DNA of 64,000 bases, taken from assembly GCA_023382975.1 (NCBI GenBank), contig JAHDXO010000003.1, forward strand, positions 170,632 to 234,631. Direction: 5' to 3'. The stretch comes from Pirellulaceae bacterium (lineage in GTDB: Bacteria; Planctomycetota; Planctomycetia; Pirellulales; Pirellulaceae). Positions within the stretch are counted from its first letter, which is position 1. Every line of letters begins with the position of its first letter. A program made the translations under genes and the position numbers. The notes beneath the pieces were generated by a model. That model had not been told where the DNA came from. It saw only the letters and a program-made list of their open reading frames with translations, and ran no database searches. Positions 8,130-16,256 of the stretch are shown here, piece by piece.

Positions 8130-9422
8130 ATGGTTCCCAACGGTAACTTGGGGGCTTTGGCCCGATCTGCAAGGTTGACTTGGCTCGGTTTGTTGCCTCT
8201 GTTGACATGTGTCGGGTGCGGTGCGCCCCCGGCCGAGCCGGAATCGGTGCGGCCCGTGCGGGCGATCAAGGTCGCCGACCTCGCCGGTTTTCGCACTCGG
8301 TCGTTCCCCGGCCGGGCCGAGGCGGTGGACGAGGTCGATCTTTCCTTTCGCGTCTCGGGTCCGTTGATCCAGTTGCCTGTCCGGGTGGGCGACCAAGTGG
8401 CCAAGGGCGATCTGCTGGCCGCGATCGATCCGATCGACTATCGGACCGCCCTGGATTTGGCTCGCGGGAATCTGCTGCGTGCCCAGGCGGAGCTGCTCGC
8501 GATGGAAGCCGGCGCCAGGCCGGAGGAGATCCTGCAATTGCAGGCCGGCGTGAACGAAGCCCAAGCCGGTTTTGATCGGGCGTCGGCCGAGCACGCGCGG
8601 AACGCGACCCTGCGGGAGCGGGGCGCGATTTCCCAATCCGAATTCGACATGTCGCTGGCGTTGCGCGACAAGTCGGCGGCCCAACTCAAGACGGCTCAGG
8701 AGGCGCTGCGGATCGGCCAGCAGGGAGCCCGGGAAGAAGACCGCAAGGCCAAGCAAGGCGAGATCATGGCCTTGCAGGCGTCCGTGACGGACGCGGAAAA
8801 CCGGCTTCGGTTCACCTCGCTGCTGGCTCCGTTCGACGGCGGGATCGCCGCGCGCTTTGTCGACAATTTCCAGACTGTGCAAGCCCAACAGCCGATTCTG
8901 CGGCTGCTGAACACGGCCAGCATCAAGATCGTTGTCCAGGTGCCGGAGAGTGCCATTTCGCTGGCGCCGTTGGTCGAGGAGGTGGTCTGCCGGTTCGACG
9001 CCTTTCCCGATCGGGAATTCACGGGCCGCGTGTTCGAGATCGGCAAAGAGGCCACTCGCACCACTCGCACCTTTCCCGTCACGGCCTTGGTCGAACAGCC
9101 CGAGGACGTGAAGATTCTGCCCGGCATGGCGGCCAGCGTTCAAGCGAAAGTCAGCCCAACGGCGACCCTGGACCAGCATCAGTTGACGGTCCCCGCAACT
9201 GCCGTGTTCACGCCGGATACCGAGAAACAGAGCTACGTCTGGTTGGTCGACAGTCAGCAGCAGACCGTCCAGCGTCGGAAGGTGACGACCGGACAACTCA
9301 CGACGCTCGGCATGACCATCCTCGACGGCGTGCAGCCCGGCGATTGGGTCGTGACCGCCGGCGTCCACTCGCTCCGCGATGGCCAGCGGGTCCGATTGCT
9401 CACGGAACAAGGAGACCAGTAA
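8130..9422 (+). CDS. RND efflux adaptor (membrane fusion) lipoprotein
   Basis: 430 residues. The N-terminus is a lipoprotein signal with CVGCG (Cys30 the likely lipidated residue). Then come the first half of a lipoyl-like domain (VDLSFRVSGPLIQLPVRVGDQVAKGDLLAAID), a long alpha-helical hairpin (about residues 110-225, rich in Ala, Glu, Gln), the second lipoyl half (LLAPFDGGIAARFVDNFQTV), a beta-barrel and a membrane-proximal domain. This is the periplasmic adaptor of a tripartite pump, linking the inner-membrane RND permease to an outer-membrane channel. It is followed after 3 bases by the permease, so they form an operon. No TolC-like channel gene is in the window. Substrate unknown. Confidence 0.92.
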   Translation: MVPNGNLGALARSARLTWLGLLPLLTCVGCGAPPAEPESVRPVRAIKVADLAGFRTRSFPGRAEAVDEVDLSFRVSGPLIQLPVRVGDQVAKGDLLAAIDPIDYRTALDLARGNLLRAQAELLAMEAGARPEEILQLQAGVNEAQAGFDRASAEHARNATLRERGAISQSEFDMSLALRDKSAAQLKTAQEALRIGQQGAREEDRKAKQGEIMALQASVTDAENRLRFTSLLAPFDGGIAARFVDNFQTVQAQQPILRLLNTASIKIVVQVPESAISLAPLVEEVVCRFDAFPDREFTGRVFEIGKEATRTTRTFPVTALVEQPEDVKILPGMAASVQAKVSPTATLDQHQLTVPATAVFTPDTEKQSYVWLVDSQQQTVQRRKVTTGQLTTLGMTILDGVQPGDWVVTAGVHSLRDGQRVRLLTEQGDQ

Positions 9423-9425
9423 GCC

Positions 9426-12400
9426 ATGAACCTTCCCGCGCTTGCCATCGAAAAACGCGCCATCACGAATTTTGCCACGCTGCTGGTTCTGGTCGCTGGC
9501 ATCTTCTGCTATTTCCAACTGGGGCAACTGGAAGACCCGGAATTCACGGTCAAGACGGCAGCGATCGTGACGTTCTACCCCGGCGCTGGGCCGGAGCAGG
9601 TCGAGCTGGAAGTCACCGACCGCATCGAAACCAAGCTGCAGGAGATGTCCGAGATCAAGCAGATCTATTCCGTCTCCCGCGCCGGGTTGTCGATCATCAA
9701 GGTGGACATCAAGGACGAGTACTGGTCCGATCGGCTGCCGCAGGTCTGGGACATCCTCCGCAGCAAGGTGCGCGACGTCGAGACTTCGCTGCCGCCCGGC
9801 GCCAGCCGTCCTGACATCGGCGACGATTTCGGGCACGTCTTCGGGTTTCTGCTGGCGATCACCAGCGACGGATTCAGCGAATCCGAACTGGAGTGGTACG
9901 TCAAGACGCTGCGCAAGGAACTGAGCCTGGTTCCCGGCGTAGCCCGCGTGGATCTGTGGGGCGAGCCCGAGAAGCGGATCTTCATCGACGTGTCCGAAAC
10001 GCAACTCTCGCAGTTGGGCTTGACCGCGGAGCAGTTGGTATCGACGCTGCGGACGCAGAACCTGATGGTCGACGCCGGGCGAGTCGACTTTCAGAGCCTG
10101 CGGATGCGGGTGGCGCCGACCGGCGAGTTCGAGTCGCCCGAAGCGATCGGGGAATTAGCGGTCACGGGCTTGAGTCTTTCGGAGCGAAGTGGCATTCCGA
10201 GCCGGGACGAGATCATCCGCATCCGCGATTTCGCCACGGTGTCGTTCGGCTACGCCGATCCGCCGCCCCGGCTGCTGCGGCAGAACGGCATGCCGGCCAT
10301 CGCGATGGCGATCGCGCCGCGGGCCGGCGTGAACGTGGTGCATGTCGGCCGAGCCATCGACGCGCGGTTGGCGGAGTTGGTCGAAGATCTGCCGATCGGG
10401 ATCGGCGTCGAGCAGATCTCGTGGCAGTCGGATTCCGTCAGCGAATCCATCAACGCCTTTATTACCAATCTGCTGCAAGCCGTGGCGATCGTGTTCGTGG
10501 TCGTCGCCGTGACGATGGGGCTTCGCGTCGGTCTGATCATCGGCATCAGCGGCTTGATCTTCCCGATTCTGGCCAGCTTCGTCGTGATGTGGATGGCGGG
10601 CATCGACTTGCAGCGAGTTTCGCTGGGCGCGCTGATCATCGCGATGGGGATGATGGTGGACAATGCCATCGTCGTGGTCGACGGGATCGTCGTGCGGCTC
10701 GGGCAGGGCATGGACCGAAAGCGGGCGGCGATCGAAGCGGCCAGCCAACCGGCGGTCGCGCTGCTGGGCGCGACGATCGTGGCCTGCATGGCCTTCTACC
10801 CCATCTTCGCGTCGACCTACAGCACGGGCGAGTACGCGGGCAGCCTGTTCACGGTCGTCGCCATTTCGCTGCTGCTCAGTTGGATCTTCTGCCAGACGAT
10901 CACGCCGGTGCTGGCCCTTCTTTGGCTGCCGTCGCCCAAGCCGGGACAGGAGCAGGCGGACATCTACCAGACGCCCTTCTTCCGCGCTTTCCGCGGTCTG
11001 TTGCGGTGGGCGATCCGCTGGCGAATCGCCTTCCTGAGTGGATTGGTAGTGCTGCTTGTCATGTCCGGCTACGGTTTCCGTTTCGTGCCGCAGTTGTTCT
11101 TTCCCGACAGCAGCCGCCGCCAGATCATGATCGATTACTGGGCGGCCGAGGGCACGCGGATCCAGCAGGTTTCGGAAGACCTGGAGCAGATCGAGCGCAT
11201 GCTGAAAGACCAGCCCGCGGTCGCAGGGGTCAGCACGTTTATCGGCCAAGGACCGCCACGGTTCTATCTGCCGGTGTCCCCCGAGGACGCCAACCCGGCG
11301 TACGCGCAGATCGTCGTCAACACGCACACTCTGCCGGATGTGGACGCGTTGATCGCGGTGCTAAATCCTTGGATGGTGGACAATGTTCCCGAGGCGATGG
11401 TCCGGGTCCGGAAGTACGCGGTGGGCGCCTTCGACGATTGGAAGTTCGAAGCCCGCTTCAGCGGTCCCGCCGTTGCTGACCCCGACGACCTGCGGCGACT
11501 GGCGGAGCAAGGCATGGAGATCCTGCGCGACAACCCGTTGGCCAAGGAAGTGCGAACCGACTGGCGGCAGCGAGTGCGGAGACTGGTGCCCAACTACAAC
11601 CAGGAACGCGGCCGCTGGGCCGGAGTCACCCGCGAGAATCTGGCGCAAGCGACGCGGCGAGTCTACGATGGCATTCCGGTAGGGCAATACCGCGAGGACG
11701 ACGAACTGATCCCGATCGTCTTCCGCAACGTGGACGAAGAGCGCCGCATCGCCGCCGCGTCGCTCGATGCCGTCCAGGTCGTCCCGGACCTCTCGTCCGG
11801 CACCGTGCCGGTGTCGCAGGTCGTCGACGGCATCGATTTGGCATGGGAGGATCCGGCCATCCGGCGCTGGGACCGGCGGCGCGCGATTACTGTCCAGTGC
11901 TCGCCCGACGGCGTGACTACCCCGGCACTGCGCGACTCGGTCGTGGCCGCCTTCGAAGCCATTCCGCTGCCGCCCGGCTACCGGCTGGAATGGGACGGGG
12001 AATTCCGCAGCGCCAGCGAGTCGCAGCAGGCGCTGGTTCCCGGCATCGTGCCGGCCGTCGTGATCATGGTCCTGATCCTGGTCGTGTTGTTCAATGCCTA
12101 CCGCCCGCCGCTGATCATCTTCTTGGTGATCCCGTTCGTGATGATCGGGATCACGTTCGGATTGCTGATCACCCGCGTGCCGTTCGGGTTCATTGCGCTG
12201 CTGGGAGCGATGAGTCTGTCGGGAATGATGATCAAGAACGCGGTGGTGTTGCTGGATCAGGTCAACTTGAACCTGTCCGAAGGCATGACGCCGATGGACG
12301 CGGTGGTCGAGGCCGCCGTGTCGCGTCTGCGCCCGGTCGTCAACGCCGCCGCCACGACCGTGCTGGGGATGTTGCCTCTGTTGCAGGACGTGTTCTGGGT

Positions 12401-12542
12401 TTCCATGTCCGTGACCATCATGTTCGGCCTGGCCCTGGGAACCCTGCTGACCATGTTCGTCGTCCCTGTCCTGTACGCCCTGCTGTACCGCATCCGCAGC
12501 GATCAGGCGCCGGGGACTCCGCCGCTGAAGGAACCGGCATGA
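9426..12542 (+). CDS. RND-family efflux permease (HAE/AcrB-like)
   Basis: 1038 residues, the standard RND length. TM1 is near the start (NFATLLVLVAGIFCYFQL), followed by the first large periplasmic loop, a block of TM helices from about residue 340, a second loop, and TM8-12 ending near 1025. Proton relay in TM4 reads GMMVDNAIVVVD: the first Asp (about residue 412) is kept but the second of the usual Asp-Asp pair is Asn, as in several poorly studied RND subgroups. Antiporter of drugs, metabolites or lipids; substrate not predictable. Cotranscribed with the adaptor upstream. Confidence 0.92.
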   Translation: MNLPALAIEKRAITNFATLLVLVAGIFCYFQLGQLEDPEFTVKTAAIVTFYPGAGPEQVELEVTDRIETKLQEMSEIKQIYSVSRAGLSIIKVDIKDEYWSDRLPQVWDILRSKVRDVETSLPPGASRPDIGDDFGHVFGFLLAITSDGFSESELEWYVKTLRKELSLVPGVARVDLWGEPEKRIFIDVSETQLSQLGLTAEQLVSTLRTQNLMVDAGRVDFQSLRMRVAPTGEFESPEAIGELAVTGLSLSERSGIPSRDEIIRIRDFATVSFGYADPPPRLLRQNGMPAIAMAIAPRAGVNVVHVGRAIDARLAELVEDLPIGIGVEQISWQSDSVSESINAFITNLLQAVAIVFVVVAVTMGLRVGLIIGISGLIFPILASFVVMWMAGIDLQRVSLGALIIAMGMMVDNAIVVVDGIVVRLGQGMDRKRAAIEAASQPAVALLGATIVACMAFYPIFASTYSTGEYAGSLFTVVAISLLLSWIFCQTITPVLALLWLPSPKPGQEQADIYQTPFFRAFRGLLRWAIRWRIAFLSGLVVLLVMSGYGFRFVPQLFFPDSSRRQIMIDYWAAEGTRIQQVSEDLEQIERMLKDQPAVAGVSTFIGQGPPRFYLPVSPEDANPAYAQIVVNTHTLPDVDALIAVLNPWMVDNVPEAMVRVRKYAVGAFDDWKFEARFSGPAVADPDDLRRLAEQGMEILRDNPLAKEVRTDWRQRVRRLVPNYNQERGRWAGVTRENLAQATRRVYDGIPVGQYREDDELIPIVFRNVDEERRIAAASLDAVQVVPDLSSGTVPVSQVVDGIDLAWEDPAIRRWDRRRAITVQCSPDGVTTPALRDSVVAAFEAIPLPPGYRLEWDGEFRSASESQQALVPGIVPAVVIMVLILVVLFNAYRPPLIIFLVIPFVMIGITFGLLITRVPFGFIALLGAMSLSGMMIKNAVVLLDQVNLNLSEGMTPMDAVVEAAVSRLRPVVNAAATTVLGMLPLLQDVFWVSMSVTIMFGLALGTLLTMFVVPVLYALLYRIRSDQAPGTPPLKEPA

Positions 12543-12555
12543 TCGCCGATCGTAG

Positions 12556-12574
12556 CACAGGCTGCCAGCCTGTG
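12556..12574. repeat. Interspersed palindrome, copy 1 (CACAGGCTG family)
   Basis: A perfect 9-bp inverted repeat around one base: CACAGGCTGCCAGCCTGTG, preceded by CGTAG. A second copy in the opposite orientation lies at 14567-14585. It directly follows the efflux permease and may help end that transcript. Confidence 0.7.
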
Positions 12575-12622
12575 TACATCACGCAACCGCACGCGGTGAA
12601 AGAACGAGAAAGGCACCGCGAT

Positions 12623-12973
12623 TCAGTGAACCAGTTCACGCTTTTTGGCCATTCGGGACTTAACGGGCACAACGCTGAATTGCAGGCCAGCCTTCTCTTG
12701 TAGATACTGCGTTACAAGGAAAAAGTTCTTCGCGTTCGGATTACCTTCTTGACCAAGCATCCGCATTAGGCTCTTGGGCGATTTTTCAACGGCCTTTCCA
12801 ACACTCTCGAAACCTTCGGTCGCGTTGATGTAGTCACGGAGAAGGATCTTCGCAACTTCAAGTTCTCCGCGAACAACAGCCTCTAGAGCTTCCGCCAAGA
12901 GTCCATTGCGAAACTCGGGGTCACGGTCAGCGCGATCCTTCACGGTCTCTTTGAAATCTCGTGTAAGTGCCAT
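12623..12973 (-). CDS. HigA-like antitoxin (HTH DNA-binding protein)
   Basis: 116 residues from the ATG at 12973. The central part (EVAKILLRDYINATEGFESVGKAVEKSPKSLMRML) matches the helix-turn-helix antitoxins paired with Gp49/RelE-like toxins (the HI1420 group of addiction-module antidotes). The ATG overlaps the toxin stop as TGATG, so translation is coupled and the toxin gene comes first, as usual for this group. It is expected to neutralise the toxin and repress the operon, probably at the palindrome at 13366-13381. Confidence 0.8.
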   Translation of the reverse strand: MALTRDFKETVKDRADRDPEFRNGLLAEALEAVVRGELEVAKILLRDYINATEGFESVGKAVEKSPKSLMRMLGQEGNPNAKNFFLVTQYLQEKAGLQFSVVPVKSRMAKKRELVH

Positions 12974-13356
12974 CACTTCTTCCCTTTCCTCATTTGCTGT
13001 TGCCGATTACCCTTGGCTTCCCGCTCGTTTGTCTCGCGCTGTTTGCGATTCTTGTAGTCAGACCAATACTCCTTCGCCATATCGATATCAGACTGCTGTC
13101 GAGCCTTGATCCCGCCAGACAGAAGAAGAATTAGCTCAACTCCATCTTTCGCAAAATAGACCCGATAGCCCTTTGCGAAGTGGATGCGGCGTTCCCAAAC
13201 ACCACTCCCAACGGACTTGTGGTCGCCGTAATTGCCAGCCTCCATCTGCGCGACAGCAGTCCGAACTTTCAGTGCCGCCTTGGTATCCAGCGAGGAAAAC
13301 CACGCCTTGAAGGGAACTTTCCCGTCTTCCGATTCGTACTGTGCAACCTTGACCAT
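12973..13356 (-). CDS. RelE/ParE-superfamily toxin (Gp49/HI1419-like)
   Basis: 127 residues from ATG at 13356 (a TTG two codons earlier is possible). The core ESEDGKVPFKAWFSSLD, GVWERRIHFAKGYRVYFA and LLLSGGIKARQQSDIDMAKEYW is the pattern of the phage Gp49-like/HigB toxins, ribosome-dependent mRNA interferases of the RelE fold. The C-terminal 25 residues are an unusually basic, Gln-rich tail (RKQRETNEREAKGNRQQQM) not needed for the fold and longer than common relatives. First gene of a two-gene toxin-antitoxin operon. Confidence 0.82.
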   Translation of the reverse strand: MVKVAQYESEDGKVPFKAWFSSLDTKAALKVRTAVAQMEAGNYGDHKSVGSGVWERRIHFAKGYRVYFAKDGVELILLLSGGIKARQQSDIDMAKEYWSDYKNRKQRETNEREAKGNRQQQMRKGKK

Positions 13357-13365
13357 TACCAAATA

Positions 13366-13381
13366 GTAACATAGATGTTAC
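13366..13381. promoter_or_regulatory. Candidate autoregulatory operator of the toxin-antitoxin operon
   Basis: GTAACATAGATGTTAC: perfect 7-bp arms around AG, 10 bases upstream of the toxin ATG. The position, overlapping where RNA polymerase or the ribosome would start, and the twofold symmetry fit binding by the HTH antitoxin. Inference from layout only. Confidence 0.5.
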
Positions 13382-13386
13382 CAACG

Positions 13387-14478
13387 TCAAGGGCCATTCT
13401 GAGTCTCTCTTTCGGGAAGAGATGCCGGTTGCTGCAGGTCGCGGCGGAGGCGTTCCATCTCTTGCTCGATCCGTTGCTGGTGTTCGCGGATTCGCTTCTG
13501 GATTTCCTCGATCCGCCGTCCCCAGCCTTCGGCGTCCGACGGGGCGGCGGATTCGTTTTCGGCCGACGGTTCGGGAGCCGTTCTCTGGGGGCCTCGAGCG
13601 CGAGGCGACGCTGGCCGCGCGTCGCGCATCGGGAATCGAGGCAGATCGCCAAGCCGGACGGCTGGTCGGCCGCCGGATTCCAGCAGGTCGCGCACCGGAC
13701 CGCGCAGATCCTCGGGCAGTTGATCCAACTGGTTCTCGTCCACCGTCCACGTCTCATCGCCCCGCTTCACCACGATTTTCGCCGGCTCGTCGCCCGCTCT
13801 ATTGACCGTGATGCTCGCACCTTGCGGCAGCATCGACATCCAGCGCGGTCGACGTGTTTCGTCCCAGGAAAACCGGCGGAGTTCTTCCGGCAGATCGCCG
13901 GGCAGAACGATCCCGGGCGGATAGAACCACATCTGCCATGTCCCCTGATTGCCTTGGCCGCTGCGCATCTTCTCCAGCCACTCCATAACCGATCCCCAAT
14001 CCCCGCGCGGCACGGGCATTTGTGTCACGGCATCGGCGGGCCGCGGCGCCGGCTTGATCTTCAGACTCCGCTGCTTCCCGGCGCGGATCACGGCCAACGT
14101 GGCTTCCGCGTCTCGGCTTTCGGCGATGGCCGCAGCCAGTGTTTCCAGGTCGGAGATCGCGGCGTCGTTGAACTTCAGAAGAATGTCGTACTTCTGAACT
14201 CCCGCCGCGGCTGCGGGCGATTCGGCCACCACATCCTGCACGACCAAGCCGCCGTCGATCTTCAGGTGCAACTTCAGCACTTCGTCCGCCGGCATTCCCA
14301 GCACGCCGATCCAGTGATCCGACGGAGCTGCAACGGGTTGGCCCGCTTGCACCGTCACCCTGGCCTCGGCCACAACTGCGGGCTCGTCACCCGCCGTGGC
14401 CACCACCGCGCTGCAAATCGAGGCGGCTGTGATGATCGACCCGACGAACATTCGCACGACTCCATTTTTCGTCTTCAT
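13387..14478 (-). CDS. Exported PDZ-domain protein
   Basis: 363 residues with an N-terminal export signal (FVGSIITAASICSAVVATAG). Residues about 55-145 form one PDZ domain (HWIGVLGMPADEVLKLHLKI, DVVAESPAAAAGVQKYDILL, AAISDLETLAAAI). No trypsin-like or site-2 protease motif is present, so it is a binding module, not a protease. The C-terminal 60 residues are a charged coiled coil (RRIEEIQKRIREHQQRIEQ). It lies downstream of the ECF sigma/anti-sigma pair on the same strand, 128 bases after the anti-sigma stop and behind a palindrome, so a link to envelope stress sensing is possible but not shown. Confidence 0.75.
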   Translation of the reverse strand: MKTKNGVVRMFVGSIITAASICSAVVATAGDEPAVVAEARVTVQAGQPVAAPSDHWIGVLGMPADEVLKLHLKIDGGLVVQDVVAESPAAAAGVQKYDILLKFNDAAISDLETLAAAIAESRDAEATLAVIRAGKQRSLKIKPAPRPADAVTQMPVPRGDWGSVMEWLEKMRSGQGNQGTWQMWFYPPGIVLPGDLPEELRRFSWDETRRPRWMSMLPQGASITVNRAGDEPAKIVVKRGDETWTVDENQLDQLPEDLRGPVRDLLESGGRPAVRLGDLPRFPMRDARPASPRARGPQRTAPEPSAENESAAPSDAEGWGRRIEEIQKRIREHQQRIEQEMERLRRDLQQPASLPERETQNGP

Positions 14479-14566
14479 CGAGAGCTCCTTTCCAAATCTA
14501 GGTGTTCAGCAGAATCGGAGAAGGTTGATACTCCGTCCTGCAAGGTCAACTATTTTCCGCCGGAGG

Positions 14567-14585
14567 CACAGGCTGGCAGCCTGTG
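14567..14585. repeat. Interspersed palindrome, copy 2 (CACAGGCTG family)
   Basis: CACAGGCTGGCAGCCTGTG, followed by CTACGG: the reverse complement arrangement of copy 1 at 12556-12574. It lies between the anti-sigma stop and the PDZ start. The two copies bracket the PDZ gene and toxin-antitoxin operon. Confidence 0.7.
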
Positions 14586-14606
14586 CTACGGGGTCCTGAA
14601 AACGTT

Positions 14607-15398
14607 TTAACGATACTGGGCGAAACTCACGGGCGTGATTTCCACTCGCTCGACCGGCACCACGACGTGGCGTCCGTCTCTGGTCTCCAGCGGCAGCAAG
14701 CCGCGATGACGCCGGATCCGGGCTCCGAGATTCTCCAGAGCACGCGCCAGTTCCGCCGGGAACGCCGACGTTTCTTCGCTCAGCCACTGGGCGTGCTGCG
14801 ACGACCAGTCATCGACGGGGATCTCCCAAGCGCGGCCGTCGGCGTCCCTGACAATCTCCGTCTCTGCGTCTTCGCTGTCCAAGTCCGAAGGCTCGGGCAA
14901 TCCCGCGATCTGCAAGACGTTTTCTTCGTCCGTCGTCTCCGCACCAGCAGATGCCGACGGTGCAACGCTGGCGGCGCTGCTGATCGGGTGCGATGCCGGC
15001 AAAGCATCCCTTGTCAGCCATGATCCCGGAGCCACTTGGTTGGACCCGCGTTCGACGCCCGCGGGCCACGTCAACGCATCCCTCGACAGCAGTGGCCCCA
15101 GGGACCAGGCGATCAGGAATCCAGCGGCAACCGCCAGCAACCACTCTGCAAAGCGTCGGCGTCTTGCCAGAGCGCAACTCTCGTCGGCCCGCGTTTCTTC
15201 GAGATTCTCTTCCACCCGGAGCGTCCGCATCTCGCGGCGCCAGGCCTGAGCCTCCAGGAACGCCAGAGCACAACGGCGCCAGCCATCGGGCTGAGTTTCC
15301 AGACGGAGCAACAGTTCGCGGTACTGGCGATCGTTCAACTCGCCATCGACCAACCGGTCCAGCATGGCCGCATCGTCCCACTCTCGTTGTTCCGTCAT
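14607..15398 (-). CDS. Membrane anti-sigma factor
   Basis: 263 residues from ATG at 15398, chosen because it overlaps the sigma stop as ATGA; the frame stays open further upstream inside the sigma gene but that part is not coding. The N-terminal 75 residues (DDAAMLDRLVDGELNDRQYRELLLRLE) look like a planctomycete anti-sigma domain, without a zinc CxxC motif. One TM helix follows (FAEWLLAVAAGFLIAWSLGPLL) and then an acidic periplasmic region. It presumably holds the partner ECF sigma at the membrane until a signal arrives. Confidence 0.8.
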   Translation of the reverse strand: MTEQREWDDAAMLDRLVDGELNDRQYRELLLRLETQPDGWRRCALAFLEAQAWRREMRTLRVEENLEETRADESCALARRRRFAEWLLAVAAGFLIAWSLGPLLSRDALTWPAGVERGSNQVAPGSWLTRDALPASHPISSAASVAPSASAGAETTDEENVLQIAGLPEPSDLDSEDAETEIVRDADGRAWEIPVDDWSSQHAQWLSEETSAFPAELARALENLGARIRRHRGLLPLETRDGRHVVVPVERVEITPVSFAQYR

Positions 15399-15925
15399 GA
15401 CTCCCGGTCCTTTTCCCATCGATCCCTTGCTGCCAGTTCGTCGCGCAACCGCTTCCGGGCCCGGTGCAACCGGGCCTCGACCGCGCTTTGGCTGAGCCCC
15501 AGGTGCTGGGCGATCTGCTGGCACGTCCAATCTTCCGAGTACTTCAACTGCAAGATCTCCGCATCTCGCGCGGCCAGTCGCCGCATGGCCGAACGCACCA
15601 GGGTTCGACGTTCCTGCGCCAGCAGCCAGTCGAGCGGGTCGCTGGCTTTCGAGACGCTTTCGACGGGCACATGCCGCTCGGCGTACTGCCCCGCCAGTCT
15701 GCGGCGCCGACCGCACTTGCGCCGGTACAGCAGCGTCTGGCGGATCGCCACCCGGTACAGCCACGGAGCGATTCGTTCAGGCACGTCCGGCCGCACGGAT
15801 TGCCCCGCCGCGGCCAGCGCGATTTCCTGCATGATCTCGTCGACTGCCTCGGCCTCGCCCACGCGAGAAAACACCACGGTGCGCAACCATCGGTCGTGCT
15901 GTTGAAGAGCCGTTTCCCAGTGCAT
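15395..15925 (-). CDS. ECF-type RNA polymerase sigma factor
   Basis: 176 residues. Region 2 is at about 25-80 (AEAVDEIMQEIALAA, APWLYRVAIRQTLLYRRK) and region 4 at about 110-165 (RLAARDAEILQLKYSEDWTCQQIAQHLGLSQSAVEARLHRARKRL), including the helix-turn-helix that reads the -35 element. Nothing of region 3 is present, as expected for group 4. It overlaps the anti-sigma gene by 4 bases. Target promoters are unknown. Confidence 0.92.
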   Translation of the reverse strand: MHWETALQQHDRWLRTVVFSRVGEAEAVDEIMQEIALAAAGQSVRPDVPERIAPWLYRVAIRQTLLYRRKCGRRRRLAGQYAERHVPVESVSKASDPLDWLLAQERRTLVRSAMRRLAARDAEILQLKYSEDWTCQQIAQHLGLSQSAVEARLHRARKRLRDELAARDRWEKDRES

Positions 15926-16063
15926 CGTCGCATCGTCCCCGCGCCCGCAGGTGGTCCGTCACGTCTTCCAGGCTACAGACAAATAGTTGCCGCAGCGGCC
16001 GAAACCTTGCAGCGAAGAACGAAGAAAGTTCGGTGAATCTGTCGAGGCCGTCCTTCCGGGTGT

Positions 16064-16093
16064 TTGACGGACCGCTATCCTTTCAGATATCGT
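16064..16093 (+). promoter_or_regulatory. Probable promoter of the ldhA-pyk operon
   Basis: TTGACG at 16064-16069 and TATCGT at 16088-16093 with an 18-base spacer. It would start transcription near 16100, leaving a leader of about 155 bases. Confidence 0.45.
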
Positions 16094-16099
16094 AGCGGA

Positions 16100-16250
16100 G
16101 TCCGTGCCGGATGGTTACGGCGTTGCCGACTTTGTGTGAGTCGGAACCGACGGGAAACCAAGGAACTCTCGCCAATCCGGCGACCGGGCTAGCAATGACG
16201 GCTGATTGCGGGCGTGGAAGTCCGAATTCTGGCGAAGGCGCCGACAAGGA
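16100..16250 (+). ncRNA. Candidate structured 5' leader of ldhA
   Basis: Four compact hairpins follow one another in the predicted leader: CCGACT/AGTCGG (16126-16144) enclosed by GGTT/AACC (16113-16116, 16145-16148) and CCGT/ACGG; CGCC/GGCG (16170-16182); GCAAT/ATTGC (16192-16209); and GGCG/CGCC with an AAGG loop (16231-16242) ending three bases before the AAGGAG ribosome site. It does not match cobalamin, TPP, glycine, SAM, fluoride or cyclic-di-GMP riboswitch cores as I know them. It could be an unnamed cis-regulator or chance structure in GC-rich DNA. Confidence 0.25.
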
Positions 16251-16256
16251 GCGAAG

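Larger units (their letters stand above)
15926..16256. other. Divergent intergenic region with ldhA promoter and leader
   Basis: 331 bases between divergent sigma and ldhA genes. The left third should carry the sigma promoter, which I could not pin down. The right part holds the ldhA promoter candidate and a leader with several hairpins, entered separately. Confidence 0.5.

Noticed and set aside
13387..14478. PDZ protein as a DegS- or RseP-like protease
   Set aside because: No His-Asp-Ser protease domain or HExxH motif is present; only one PDZ and a coiled coil are seen.
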